Origin: an uncultured Collinsella sp. | GTDB taxonomy: Bacteria > Actinomycetota > Coriobacteriia > Coriobacteriales > Coriobacteriaceae | Direction: 5' to 3' | Length of the DNA: 37,636 nt | NCBI GenBank assembly: GCA_902496645.1 | Contig: CABVBR010000003.1 | Location: 1 to 37,636 of the forward strand | In this document: positions 25,385-33,247 of the stretch, in pieces | How the letters are laid out: each line of letters opens with the position of its first letter | Position numbering within the stretch: position 1 is the stretch's first letter | Translations under genes and position numbers: made by a program | The notes under the pieces: model-generated | What the model was told of the DNA's origin: nothing | Seen by the model: the letters and a program-made list of their open reading frames with translations, nothing else | Databases searched by the model: none

Positions 25385-28267
25385 ATGACGCTACTGTATT
25401 TCCTTACCCTGTTTCCGCTGGTACCGGCGCTGGGCATGCTGCTCGCGCGCGGTGACCGCGCCCGCGATGCGGTAGGGCTTGTAGGCTCTGGCATCATTAT
25501 GGTGGTGACGGTTGTAGTCGCCGTCATGTTTTTTGGCACGGGCCCGCAGAGCTTCGAGGTTGCCCCCGGCACCTCGCGTGTGCTCTCGATCATCAGCTCC
25601 GTCATCGACGTGATCCTGTGCGCCGTCATCCTGTACAACGCGCGTAAATATAAGAGCACGCTCACCACGGTGCTCGGCGTGGTGCAGCTGGTGGGTTCGG
25701 TTGCCTTCGCTGCCATGACGCTGCCCGCGGCCGAGGTTGTCACCGCCACGCCGCTCTACCTGGATTACATGAGTGTGATCATGGTGCTTGCCGTCGGCAT
25801 TGTCGGCAGCCTTATCTGCGTGTACGCCCTGGGCTACATGAAGGACTTCCAGGCCCACGACGAGCACGAGGCAGCGCTGCGCGGGCAGGCGGCGCCCGAC
25901 CGACGCCCGCAGTTCCTGGCGCTTATGTTCCTGTTCCTCTCGGCCATGTTCGTCATCGTGACAAGCGACAACCTTGAGTGGCTGTTCTGTGGCTGGGAAA
26001 TCACCACCGTGTGCTCGTTCCTCATGATTGGCTACACGCGCACGCCCGAGGCCATAAAAAACGCTTTCACCCAGATCATCCTCAACATGCTGGGCGGCAT
26101 CGCGTTTTTGGCCGGACTCATGTACCTGCACGTTAACGGCATGCCGCTGACCATCTCGGGCATGATCGAGCTTTCCGGCGCCGGAACCGCGCAATCCGCG
26201 CTGCTGGTGATGCCGGTCCTGTTGCTGTCGCTTGCCGCGCTCACCAAGGCCGCACAGATGCCGTTCCACACTTGGCTATTGGGTGCCATGGTTGCCCCCA
26301 CGCCCACGAGTGCCCTGCTGCACTCGTCAACCATGGTCAAAGCCGGCGTGTTCCTGATGGTCAAGCTCAGCCCGCTCTATGCCATCTATCCCGTGACCGG
26401 CTTTATGGTCACGAGCGTGGGTGCCATCACGTTTTTGCTCGCTGCCCTCATGGCCATCTCGCAGAGCAACGCCAAACGCGTCCTCGCGTACTCCACCATT
26501 TCCAACTTGGGCCTCATCAGTGCTTGCTTGGGTGTCGGCGCGCCCGAGGCCGTATGGGCCGCCATCTTCCTGATCCTGTTCCACACGGTGGCCAAGTCGC
26601 TGCTGTTCCTGTGCGTGGGCACCGCCGAGCATCATATCGGCAGCCGCAATATCGAGGACATGGATGGCATGTTCAGCCGCATGCCACACCTGACGCGTCT
26701 GATGATGCTGGGCATCATGGGCATGTTCGTGGCACCGTTTGGCATGCTCGTGTCCAAGTGGGGCGCCCTGGTGGCGTTCGCGCAGACCGGCAACGTGCTC
26801 ATGATCATGGTGCTTGCCTTTGGCTCGGCCGCGACGTTCTTCTTCTGGGGCAAGTGGCTTGCCAAGCTTTCGGGCGTCGACCCCACGGCTCAAAACGTTG
26901 AGGTCAATGTCCATAAGACCGAATGGATGGCCCTCAACACCATCGCCGCGCTGCTGATTCTTTGCTGCGTGGCGTTCCCGCTCATCTCGAGCGGCCTGGT
27001 GTCGCCTTACTTGGCCATGGTGTTTGGCCGCGTGCCGTACGTTATTGGCAAGGACTCCATGTATCTGATGGTGGTTATCGTGGCGTTTATCGCCGTGGTG
27101 CTGCTGACTTCATTCCGCGTGAGCAACAAACCGCACGTCAACGTGTACCTTTCGGGTGTGGGGACCGACAAATATCGCCATTTCCGTGGCTCGATGGGAC
27201 ACGAGGTGAAGGCCGAAAAGCGCAATTGGTACTCGGAGGACGCCCTTGGCGAGAAGCGTATTGGCCCCGCGGGTAGCGTCGTGTGTTGCAGCATTATCTT
27301 GTTTGCGCTGCTGTGTTGCGCGTGGATTGGGCCCGAGAGACTTGCCATGAGCGCGCCCTCGGTGCTGCGCGGTAAGTATTTTGAAGGTTCGGGTGTCGTG
27401 GGCATATTTATTGGTACCGTGGCGTTTGCCTTGATTGCGCCGCTTGTGGGAGGCCTGATCGACGGCCTTGACCGCAAGCTTTCGGCCCGCATGCAGGGCC
27501 GTGTGGGCCCGCGCCTGCTGCAACCGTTCTACGACGTTGCCAAGCTGCTGCGCAAGGCCCCTGCCAGCGTAAACACCATGGACGATACCTATATGGCATG
27601 CGCGCTCATCTTCACCGTCGTGGGCGGCGGCATCTTTGTGTCGGGTTCTAACACGCTACTGTGCGCTTTTATGGTGACGCTCGCCGCGATCTTTGTGGTG
27701 CTGGCGTCCGCCTCGACGCAAAGCCCGTTTGCCCAGGTTGGCGCCGACCGCGAGCTGCTGCAGGTCATGAGTTACGAGCCCGCCGTTCTGCTGATGAGCG
27801 TGGGCCTGTACCTTGCCACCGATAGCTTTGATTCCATCGCCGTGACGGGGCAGTCGGCCCCCATCATCGTGTACAGCGCGCCCATTTTCCTCGCGCTGCT
27901 CGCGGTGCTTACCATCAAACTGCGCAAGTCGCCGTTCGATCTTTCGTACTCGCATCACGCGCATCAGGAGATTGTCCAGGGCGTCGCCACCGAGATGAGC
28001 GGCGGCACGCTGGCCAAGATGACCCTTATGCACTGGTGCGAGACCGTGCTGTTTTTGATGTGGGTGGGCATGTTCTTTGTTTGGGACAACCCGGTGAGCT
28101 GGGTCGTAGCCCTGGTCGTGATGGCCGCGACGTATTTTGTCGAGGTGCTGATCGACAACACCTTCGCACGCAGCACCTGGCGCAGCTGCTTTAAGCTCGG
28201 CTGGGGCGTGGCGCTGGTGTTTGGCCTGCTCAACCTTATGCCCATCCTCGTCGACGTGTTTATTTAG
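25385..28267 (+). CDS. Ech-type hydrogenase membrane subunit, EchA-EchB fusion
   Basis: This is a 960-residue integral membrane protein that joins two normally separate subunits. Residues 1 to about 620 are NuoL/EchA-like, the antiporter-type ion pump: TSDNLEWLFCGWEITTVCSF, LTKAAQMPFHTWLLGAM, VAPTPTSALLHSSTMVKAG and many membrane helices. From about 675 to 960 the sequence is NuoH/EchB-like: GGLIDGLDRKLSARMQGRVG, LQPFYDVAKLL and GADRELLQVMSYEP. NuoH-like subunits contact the electron-transfer arm. The frame is uninterrupted across the junction, with a polar linker near 580-615 (DKYRHFRGSMGHEVKAEKRN). ATG 25385 has GGGGGAG upstream. It is the first gene of the five-gene operon; the next begins 12 bases after its stop. 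Confidence 0.9.
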   Translation: MTLLYFLTLFPLVPALGMLLARGDRARDAVGLVGSGIIMVVTVVVAVMFFGTGPQSFEVAPGTSRVLSIISSVIDVILCAVILYNARKYKSTLTTVLGVVQLVGSVAFAAMTLPAAEVVTATPLYLDYMSVIMVLAVGIVGSLICVYALGYMKDFQAHDEHEAALRGQAAPDRRPQFLALMFLFLSAMFVIVTSDNLEWLFCGWEITTVCSFLMIGYTRTPEAIKNAFTQIILNMLGGIAFLAGLMYLHVNGMPLTISGMIELSGAGTAQSALLVMPVLLLSLAALTKAAQMPFHTWLLGAMVAPTPTSALLHSSTMVKAGVFLMVKLSPLYAIYPVTGFMVTSVGAITFLLAALMAISQSNAKRVLAYSTISNLGLISACLGVGAPEAVWAAIFLILFHTVAKSLLFLCVGTAEHHIGSRNIEDMDGMFSRMPHLTRLMMLGIMGMFVAPFGMLVSKWGALVAFAQTGNVLMIMVLAFGSAATFFFWGKWLAKLSGVDPTAQNVEVNVHKTEWMALNTIAALLILCCVAFPLISSGLVSPYLAMVFGRVPYVIGKDSMYLMVVIVAFIAVVLLTSFRVSNKPHVNVYLSGVGTDKYRHFRGSMGHEVKAEKRNWYSEDALGEKRIGPAGSVVCCSIILFALLCCAWIGPERLAMSAPSVLRGKYFEGSGVVGIFIGTVAFALIAPLVGGLIDGLDRKLSARMQGRVGPRLLQPFYDVAKLLRKAPASVNTMDDTYMACALIFTVVGGGIFVSGSNTLLCAFMVTLAAIFVVLASASTQSPFAQVGADRELLQVMSYEPAVLLMSVGLYLATDSFDSIAVTGQSAPIIVYSAPIFLALLAVLTIKLRKSPFDLSYSHHAHQEIVQGVATEMSGGTLAKMTLMHWCETVLFLMWVGMFFVWDNPVSWVVALVVMAATYFVEVLIDNTFARSTWRSCFKLGWGVALVFGLLNLMPILVDVFI

Positions 28268-28279
28268 GAGGCGGCATCC

Positions 28280-28864
28280 ATGGATCATAAAATGTCGCGC
28301 TCACCGTGGGTTATTCATTACGACGGCTCGAGCTGCAACGGATGCGATATCGAGGTGCTGGCCTCGCTTACCCCACTGTTCGATGCGGAGCGCTTTGGCG
28401 TGGTCAACACCGGCAACCCCAAGCATGCGGACATCTTTTTGGTGACGGGGTCGGTCAATGCCCAGAACCTGCCCGTCGTGCGTCAGATTTACAACCAGAT
28501 GCTCGAGCCCAAGTGCGTGGTGGCGTGCGGCATCTGCGCGTGCTCGGGCGGCGTGTTCCGCGATGCCTACAACGTGATCGGCGGCGTGGACCGCGCGATT
28601 CCCGTGGACGTGTACGCGCCCGGGTGCGCCATTCGCCCCGAGACGGTGATCGATGCCATCGTGGAGGCGTGCGGCATCTTGGACCAGAAGGAGGCCGTGA
28701 TGCGCGCCGGCGGCGATCCGCTCACCGTGGGCGGCGCCGCCACCTGGGACGGTGGCGTTGAGCTGGGCGAGGACGGGTTTGTGGCCGCGGCTGAGGCCGG
28801 CGACGCGCCCGCCGCTGGCGACGCACCTGCTGGGACACCCGCCGCTGCAAAGGAGGCCGAGTAA
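28280..28864 (+). CDS. echC: Ech-type hydrogenase small subunit (EchC/NuoB-like)
   Basis: This 194-residue protein should hold the proximal 4Fe-4S cluster that passes electrons to the nickel site. Cluster ligands are visible as SSCNGCDIE (C19, C22), VACGICACSGG and YAPGCAIRPE, the standard NuoB/EchC set. The catalytic core ends near residue 145. The remaining 45 or so residues are an Ala/Gly/Glu/Pro-rich tail (AAAEAGDAPAAGDAPAG) not typical of the family. A TAGGAGG ribosome site overlaps the previous stop, and its own stop overlaps the next ATG by one base (TAATG). Confidence 0.92.
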   Translation: MDHKMSRSPWVIHYDGSSCNGCDIEVLASLTPLFDAERFGVVNTGNPKHADIFLVTGSVNAQNLPVVRQIYNQMLEPKCVVACGICACSGGVFRDAYNVIGGVDRAIPVDVYAPGCAIRPETVIDAIVEACGILDQKEAVMRAGGDPLTVGGAATWDGGVELGEDGFVAAAEAGDAPAAGDAPAGTPAAAKEAE

Positions 28865-29547
28865 TGCAAAAGGCTATCTATACCACCGTTGGGATCGACG
28901 AGCTCCTGTCGCATGTCCAGGCGCTCAAGGGCGTCGGCGCGCGCTTTGTGCAAATGCACACCGAGCGCAACGTCGACGACGGCTCGTATCGCTTGGTCTA
29001 TACGTTTATCAACGTTCACGCTGCTCAGGAACATATTGCGCAGGACGGCAGCTATGCGATCGAGAATCTGGTGGTTGAGGGCATCGACCAGTACCAGGAG
29101 ATTCCGTCCATCAGCTCGTACTATCCGGCGGTGTTCCCGTTTGAGAACGAGGCGCACGACCTGTTTGGTCTTGCCGTCACCGACATGCAGATCGACTTTA
29201 AGGGCTTTTTCTACCAGGTCTCGACTGCCGAACCCATGAGCGTTATCACGCCCGAGGTGAAGGCCGCGCGCGAGAAGGCCATGAAGGTCCGCGCCGCCGC
29301 CGAGGCCAAGGCGCGCAAGGCCGCAGCCGAGAAGGCCGCCGCTGCGGCTGCTGCAGGGGAGGGCGCTGCGGGCGCCGGCGATGCCGCGGGCTCCGATGCT
29401 CAGCACGATGAGGCTGCTGCGAAGGCCGCGCTCAAGGCTGCCGAGATGGAGGCAAAGCTCGCTGCCATGGATCCCGAGAAAGCGGCCAAGGTCCGCGCAG
29501 CGCTTGCCGCCAAGGCCGCCCGCGACAAGCAGAAAAAGGAGGCGTAG
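28864..29547 (+). CDS. echD: Ech-type hydrogenase subunit D (NuoC-like) with Ala/Lys-rich tail
   Basis: This is a 227-residue protein. The first 125 residues are a NuoC/EchD 30-kDa-type subunit: YRLVYTFINVH, then SSYYPAVFPFENEAHDLFG, the conserved P-x-(A/E)-x-x-E-x-(E)-x-x-D-L-F-G signature. It connects the large subunit to the rest of the peripheral arm. The C-terminal 95 or so residues are almost entirely Ala, Lys, Glu and Arg (EVKAAREKAMKVRAAAEAKA onward) and should form a long charged helix or coiled coil; EchD proteins usually stop before this. The start overlaps the echC stop by one base. Confidence 0.9.
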   Translation: MQKAIYTTVGIDELLSHVQALKGVGARFVQMHTERNVDDGSYRLVYTFINVHAAQEHIAQDGSYAIENLVVEGIDQYQEIPSISSYYPAVFPFENEAHDLFGLAVTDMQIDFKGFFYQVSTAEPMSVITPEVKAAREKAMKVRAAAEAKARKAAAEKAAAAAAAGEGAAGAGDAAGSDAQHDEAAAKAALKAAEMEAKLAAMDPEKAAKVRAALAAKAARDKQKKEA

Positions 29548-29552
29548 GGTCC

Positions 29553-30641
29553 ATGGCACATCGCTCCGTTATTCCGTTTGGCCCGCAGCACCCGGTGCTG
29601 CCCGAGCCGCTTCATCTGGACCTGGTGATCGAGGACGACCGCGTTATCGAGGCAATTCCGCAAATCGGTTTTGTGCACCGCGGGCTCGAGAAGCTCACCG
29701 AAAAGCGCGACATGCATCAGTTTGGCTACATCGCCGAGCGCATCTGCGGCATCTGCGCCGTGGGCCATAGCTGTGGCTACGCCAGCGCCTGCGAGCGCAT
29801 GCTCAGCATCGAGGTGCCTGGTCGCGTGCAGTATATCCGCACCATTCTGCATGAGCTTTCGCGCATTCACTCGCACCTGCTGTGGCTGGGCCTGCTCGCC
29901 GATGCCTTTGGCTTTGAGGCGCTGTTCTATCGTTCGTGGACGCTGCGCGAGCGGATTCTCAAGATCTTTGAGAGCACTTGCGGCGGTCGCGTGATTCTGT
30001 CGATTAACGAGATTGGCGGCCTTAAACACGACATTGAGGATTCCGAGCTGGCGGGCATTGTCCAGACGCTCGATGCCATGCGTCCCGACTACGAGGCTCT
30101 GGTGCATACGTTTTTGGACGATGCCAGCTGCGGCGAGCGCCTGCATGGCGTGGGCGTGATCAGCAAGAAAGACGCGCTGGAGCTTTCGATGGTCGGCCCG
30201 TTCGGTCGCGCCTCGGGTGTGGATTACGACGTGCGTATGTTCGGCGACGGCGCCTATGAGGACCTGGCTGCGTTTGAGCCCATCGTGGCGACCGACGGCG
30301 ACTGCTATGCCCGCTGCCAGGTGCGTTGCGCCGAGGTCACGCAAGCCATGGACATTATCAAGGAACTTGTGGACAAGATTCCGCACGATGGTATCGGTGA
30401 ACGCACAAAGCTCACGCCGGCCGACGGTGCGCGCGGCGAGGTCGTGATTGAGCAGCCGCGCGGCGAGGCGTATTACTATGTGCGCGGCAACGGCACCAAG
30501 AACCTGGATCGCTTCCGCGTGCGCACGCCGACGTCGCAAAACCTGGCGGGTCTGACGCACGCGCTGCAGGGCGTGCTCATTGCCAACGTCCCCATGATTA
30601 TCCTGACCATCGACCCCTGCATTAGCTGCACGGAAAGGTAG
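29553..30641 (+). CDS. echE: Ech-type [NiFe] hydrogenase large subunit
   Basis: This 362-residue catalytic subunit reduces protons to H2 or the reverse. Both nickel-binding motifs are intact: RICGICAVGHS (C65, C68) and the C-terminal DPCISCTER (C356, C359). This makes it a true group 4 hydrogenase rather than the NuoD subunit of complex I, which lacks these cysteines. The protein ends exactly at the arginine after the last CxxC, so there is no C-terminal extension for a maturation protease, as known for EchE and CooH types. The ATG lies 5 bases after the echD stop, with an AAAGGAGG site inside echD. No nickel-insertion (hyp) genes are present in the window. Confidence 0.95.
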   Translation: MAHRSVIPFGPQHPVLPEPLHLDLVIEDDRVIEAIPQIGFVHRGLEKLTEKRDMHQFGYIAERICGICAVGHSCGYASACERMLSIEVPGRVQYIRTILHELSRIHSHLLWLGLLADAFGFEALFYRSWTLRERILKIFESTCGGRVILSINEIGGLKHDIEDSELAGIVQTLDAMRPDYEALVHTFLDDASCGERLHGVGVISKKDALELSMVGPFGRASGVDYDVRMFGDGAYEDLAAFEPIVATDGDCYARCQVRCAEVTQAMDIIKELVDKIPHDGIGERTKLTPADGARGEVVIEQPRGEAYYYVRGNGTKNLDRFRVRTPTSQNLAGLTHALQGVLIANVPMIILTIDPCISCTER

Positions 30642-30648
30642 GCGCGGC

Positions 30649-30990
30649 ATGAGTTTACTGACATTTGCCAAGACGGCCTTGGGTTCTATGGTCAAGCAGC
30701 CGGTCACGGTGTGCTATCCGCAGGAGGAGCTGGCGGCTCCCGAGCGCCTGCGCGGGCATATCGTCAATGACATGGACGTGTGCATCTGCTGCGGCATGTG
30801 TGCACGTCGTTGCCCGGCGGGCGCGCTCGCGGTCGATCGCAAGGGTGGGACGTGGTCGATCGACCCGTATGCCTGCGTGGTGTGCGGCGAATGCATCGAA
30901 AGCTGCCCCAAACACTGCCTGACTATGGATACCGCCCGCACCCCAGTCGCGGCGGACAAGACTCCCACGGTAGAAACCAAGCCGGAGTAG
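30649..30990 (+). CDS. echF: Ech-type hydrogenase ferredoxin-like subunit (NuoI-like)
   Basis: This 113-residue subunit has two 4Fe-4S clusters: C45, C48, C51, C55 (CICCGMCARRCP, with an extra cysteine at 47) and C76, C79, C82, C86 (CVVCGECIESCP). It should accept electrons from reduced ferredoxin and pass them to the small subunit. The C-terminal tail TARTPVAADKTPTVETKPE is low in complexity. It is the last gene of the operon, starting 7 bases after the echE stop, and converges on the response regulator gene. Confidence 0.93.
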   Translation: MSLLTFAKTALGSMVKQPVTVCYPQEELAAPERLRGHIVNDMDVCICCGMCARRCPAGALAVDRKGGTWSIDPYACVVCGECIESCPKHCLTMDTARTPVAADKTPTVETKPE

Positions 30991-31066
30991 GGCTGAAATA
31001 GGGGTCGACGGGGCAAAAATGCCCCACATGCCCCGCGCTTAAACGCGCGGTTGGACCGCCGCGAAC

Positions 31067-31218
31067 AAAACTATGCCGGTTTACGGGGCTGGATAGCGAA
31101 CCTCCGACCATACAGAAAATCGCAAAAACAAAACCGCAGGTAGATAGCCTGCCGTTTTTCAAAAAATGAAGGTATGGATGAGGGTCCCGACTTTAGCCCC
31201 GTAATCCGGCATAGTTTT
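31067..31218. repeat. REPIN-like inverted repeat pair between convergent genes
   Basis: 24-base arms, 31067-31090 (AAAACTATGCCGGTTTACGG...) and 31195-31218, match as an inverted repeat with one mismatch, 104 bases apart. The bidirectional terminator hairpin lies between them. Just before, at 31010-31062, are further small stems (GGGGCA/TGCCCC, GCGC/GCGC, GCGG/CCGC). Confidence 0.8.
31130..31158. terminator. Bidirectional terminator between echF and the response regulator
   Basis: AAAACCGCAGG (31130-31140) pairs with CCTGCCGTTTT (31148-31158) with one mismatch. There is an A-run on the left and a T-run on the right, so it can end transcription from both the hydrogenase operon and the minus-strand two-component operon. 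Confidence 0.65.
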
Positions 31219-31279
31219 GAAATGGCATTAAAGCGGTAGCAGCCATTTTACTCTGCCGGGGCGGTCGGCCGTTGGGTAA

Positions 31280-31909
31280 TTACCCTCGCAGGTAGGCGAT
31301 GGCGATTTGGGTGCGGTTGCGCAGGCCCATTTTGGCCAGGATCGAGCTGATGTGGTTGCGCACCGTGCCTTCTCCCATATAAGCCGTGGCGGCAATCTCC
31401 TTGTTATCGAGGCCGCGGGCGATGAGCTCGGCGACTTCGAACTCGCGGTCGGTCAGACCGGCAAAGGCCGCGGGCCGGCGAGTCGCACCGGCCTCAGCGT
31501 TCGCCCCATCAAAATCGACATCCTCGATCGCCTTGCCCTCGAGCACACGTTTACCTTCCATGACCTGCGCCAACGCCGGCGGAATAGCGGCGACATCGGT
31601 CTTGATCAGGTAGCCGCGGGCGCCCAGTTTGAGTGCCGACACAATGTACTCGTCATCCGAAAACGTTGTCAGAAACACCACGCGTGCTGCAGGATCGCGC
31701 TCGAGGATCTCGCGCGCCGCCGATAGGCCGTCGCGTCCCGGCATCTGAATGTCGAGCAGCGCGATGTCGGGCGAGTGCTCAGCGTAGAGCGCCACTGCGT
31801 CGTTGCCGTTGGCACCGGTGCCCACCACCTCGATCTGCGGCTGGGCGCCCAGGATAATCTTGAGCGAATCGACCACTAGGCGGTCGTCGTCGACAACGAT
31901 GAGCCTCAT
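31280..31909 (-). CDS. NarL/LuxR-family response regulator
   Basis: This is a 209-residue DNA-binding response regulator. The N-terminal receiver has the acidic pocket VVDDD (residues 5-9), the phosphorylated aspartate D53 (ALLDIQMPG), T in FLTTFSDD and K in YLIKTD. The C-terminal LuxR-type HTH runs AGLTDREFEVAELIARGL, NKEIAATAYMGEGTVRNHIS and ILAKMGLRNRTQIAI. Its ATG overlaps the kinase stop as ATGA, so the pair is co-translated. The likely target is the divergent ABC-2 exporter operon and perhaps its own promoter; this is inferred from position. Confidence 0.95.
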   Translation of the reverse strand: MRLIVVDDDRLVVDSLKIILGAQPQIEVVGTGANGNDAVALYAEHSPDIALLDIQMPGRDGLSAAREILERDPAARVVFLTTFSDDEYIVSALKLGARGYLIKTDVAAIPPALAQVMEGKRVLEGKAIEDVDFDGANAEAGATRRPAAFAGLTDREFEVAELIARGLDNKEIAATAYMGEGTVRNHISSILAKMGLRNRTQIAIAYLRG

Positions 31910-33051
31910 CGGCCCTCATCTCCTTGCTGTTTGGGAACGGTGGCGAACACACGCCAGCCGCCGGCACCGGCGCGCGGACCGGCGGTGAAGGTGCCGCCAA
32001 GCGCCTCGACGCGCTCGCGCATGGAGCCGAGCCCCATGCCTTCTGCGACGTTGCTGCTGCTCGCCGGGGTCGCGTCCGCGCCATTATCGGTAACGATGAG
32101 CTGGTAAAACGACGGATGCTCCATGCACCGCACGGTAATGGTTTTGGCATGGGCGTGGCGCATGGCGTTGGAAAGCGCCTCGCGCAGCACCGCCGCAAAG
32201 CAGTTGGCGACGTTGGCGGGCGCATGCTCGGCCAAAACCTCAAGCTCAATCTGCGGACCGCTGTCCGAGCGCGCGCCTTCAACGATGCGTTCGAGCTGCA
32301 CGGAGAGGTTGGTCGCATTGTCGTTGAGCGCGTGGACGCTGGCGCGCACGAGCTGGAGCGCCTCGTCAACCGTGCGTTTGACGTCGGCGAAATCGGCGGC
32401 AACCCTGGGCTCGTCGGCATGGACCACGCGCAGGGCTTCGGTTTGAAGCGAAGCGCGCGTGAGCTGGTGGCCCACGTTATCGTGGATCTCGCGCGCGATG
32501 CGGGCGCGTTCGGCGAGCGTCGCGAGCTCGACTTCGTAGTCCTGGCGGTCGGCGAGGTCGCGGTTGCGTGCCTCGAGTGCCAGGGCGCGTTCTTGCAGCT
32601 TGTCGCGGGTGCGACGCATGCGTTCCTGTTCGCGCTCCAGCTGCGCGGTGCGCAGCGACAGCAACGTGGCGGCGACCGAAAGGATGGCGGTTAGCAACAG
32701 CGTTCGGGTGGTGAGCGCGCCGCCGCGAAGGTCCGCGACGAGCGCACAGGCAAAGACAGCGCCGACACCCAGCGCGATCCAGGCGTGCTCACGGCGCACG
32801 CGCCGCGCGATGTCATAGAGGGCGAGAGGCGCAAACGGCACAAACGGCGGCACGAAGACGGCCGCGATGATGTAGACGTAGCTCGCGGCCTCGCTCGCAC
32901 GGCGGTCACGGTTTCCCCGTGCGACCTCGGCCAGTGAGGTGGTAATAACGCCAAGACAAAACGCCGCGACCAGGCGAGCGTCCACAACAAGACCCATGGC
33001 GGCCGCAACACAGCACGCCAGCACGATCGATTTGTCGAAAAGCCTGTTCAT
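31906..33051 (-). CDS. Sensor histidine kinase, HisKA_3 (NarX/DesK type)
   Basis: This 381-residue membrane kinase has about four to five N-terminal membrane segments (SIVLACCVAAAMGLVV, YIIAAVFVPPFVPFAPLAL, AWIALGVGAVFACALVA, TLLLTAILSVAATLLSL) with short loops and no large outside sensor domain. A coiled linker (LEREQERMRRTRDKLQERAL) precedes the HisKA_3 box AREIHDNVGHQL with phosphorylated H190. The ATPase domain shows the N box (REALSNAMRHAHA), G1 (TDNGAD) and G2 (EGMGLGSMRERV). I chose ATG 33051: a TACAAT box lies six bases before it and no ribosome site is visible, pointing to a leaderless start. The frame is open 45 bases further upstream. Confidence 0.92.
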   Translation of the reverse strand: MNRLFDKSIVLACCVAAAMGLVVDARLVAAFCLGVITTSLAEVARGNRDRRASEAASYVYIIAAVFVPPFVPFAPLALYDIARRVRREHAWIALGVGAVFACALVADLRGGALTTRTLLLTAILSVAATLLSLRTAQLEREQERMRRTRDKLQERALALEARNRDLADRQDYEVELATLAERARIAREIHDNVGHQLTRASLQTEALRVVHADEPRVAADFADVKRTVDEALQLVRASVHALNDNATNLSVQLERIVEGARSDSGPQIELEVLAEHAPANVANCFAAVLREALSNAMRHAHAKTITVRCMEHPSFYQLIVTDNGADATPASSSNVAEGMGLGSMRERVEALGGTFTAGPRAGAGGWRVFATVPKQQGDEGR

Positions 33052-33057
33052 ACGGGT

Positions 33058-33063
33058 ATTGTA
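33058..33063 (-). promoter_or_regulatory. -10 box of a probable leaderless kinase transcript
   Basis: On the minus strand TACAAT is followed by six bases and then the kinase ATG, placing the expected transcription start at the start codon itself. No -35 box and no Shine-Dalgarno are visible. Leaderless starts are common in Actinobacteria. Confidence 0.4.
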
Positions 33064-33122
33064 CGCGATGCCGCGCACGGGGGAGGCGCCACTCAAAGCA
33101 ACCGTGACATTCCTCCCACGCG

Positions 33123-33161
33123 GCGGGGCGGTCGCGTCAGCAGGCTACGCGACCGCCCCGC
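33123..33161. repeat. 15-bp stem hairpin between divergent operons
   Basis: GCGGGGCGGTCGCGT (33123-33137) pairs perfectly with 33147-33161; loop CAGCAGGCT. It lies midway between the divergent kinase and ABC ATPase starts. It could be an operator dyad or a GC-rich cruciform; there is no T-run to suggest a terminator. Confidence 0.7.
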
Positions 33162-33247
33162 ACTCGTGACAAAGCTCACTGGTGCGCGCTGCCCGCTCCT
33201 GCGATGATGCAATCGTACCGGGCCACGACCAACAGAAGGGCCGCCTC

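Noticed and set aside
29553..30641. Reading the 25-31 kb operon as NADH dehydrogenase (complex I)
   Set aside because: The large subunit has both nickel-binding CxxC motifs, and no NuoE/F/G or NuoA/J/K genes are present.
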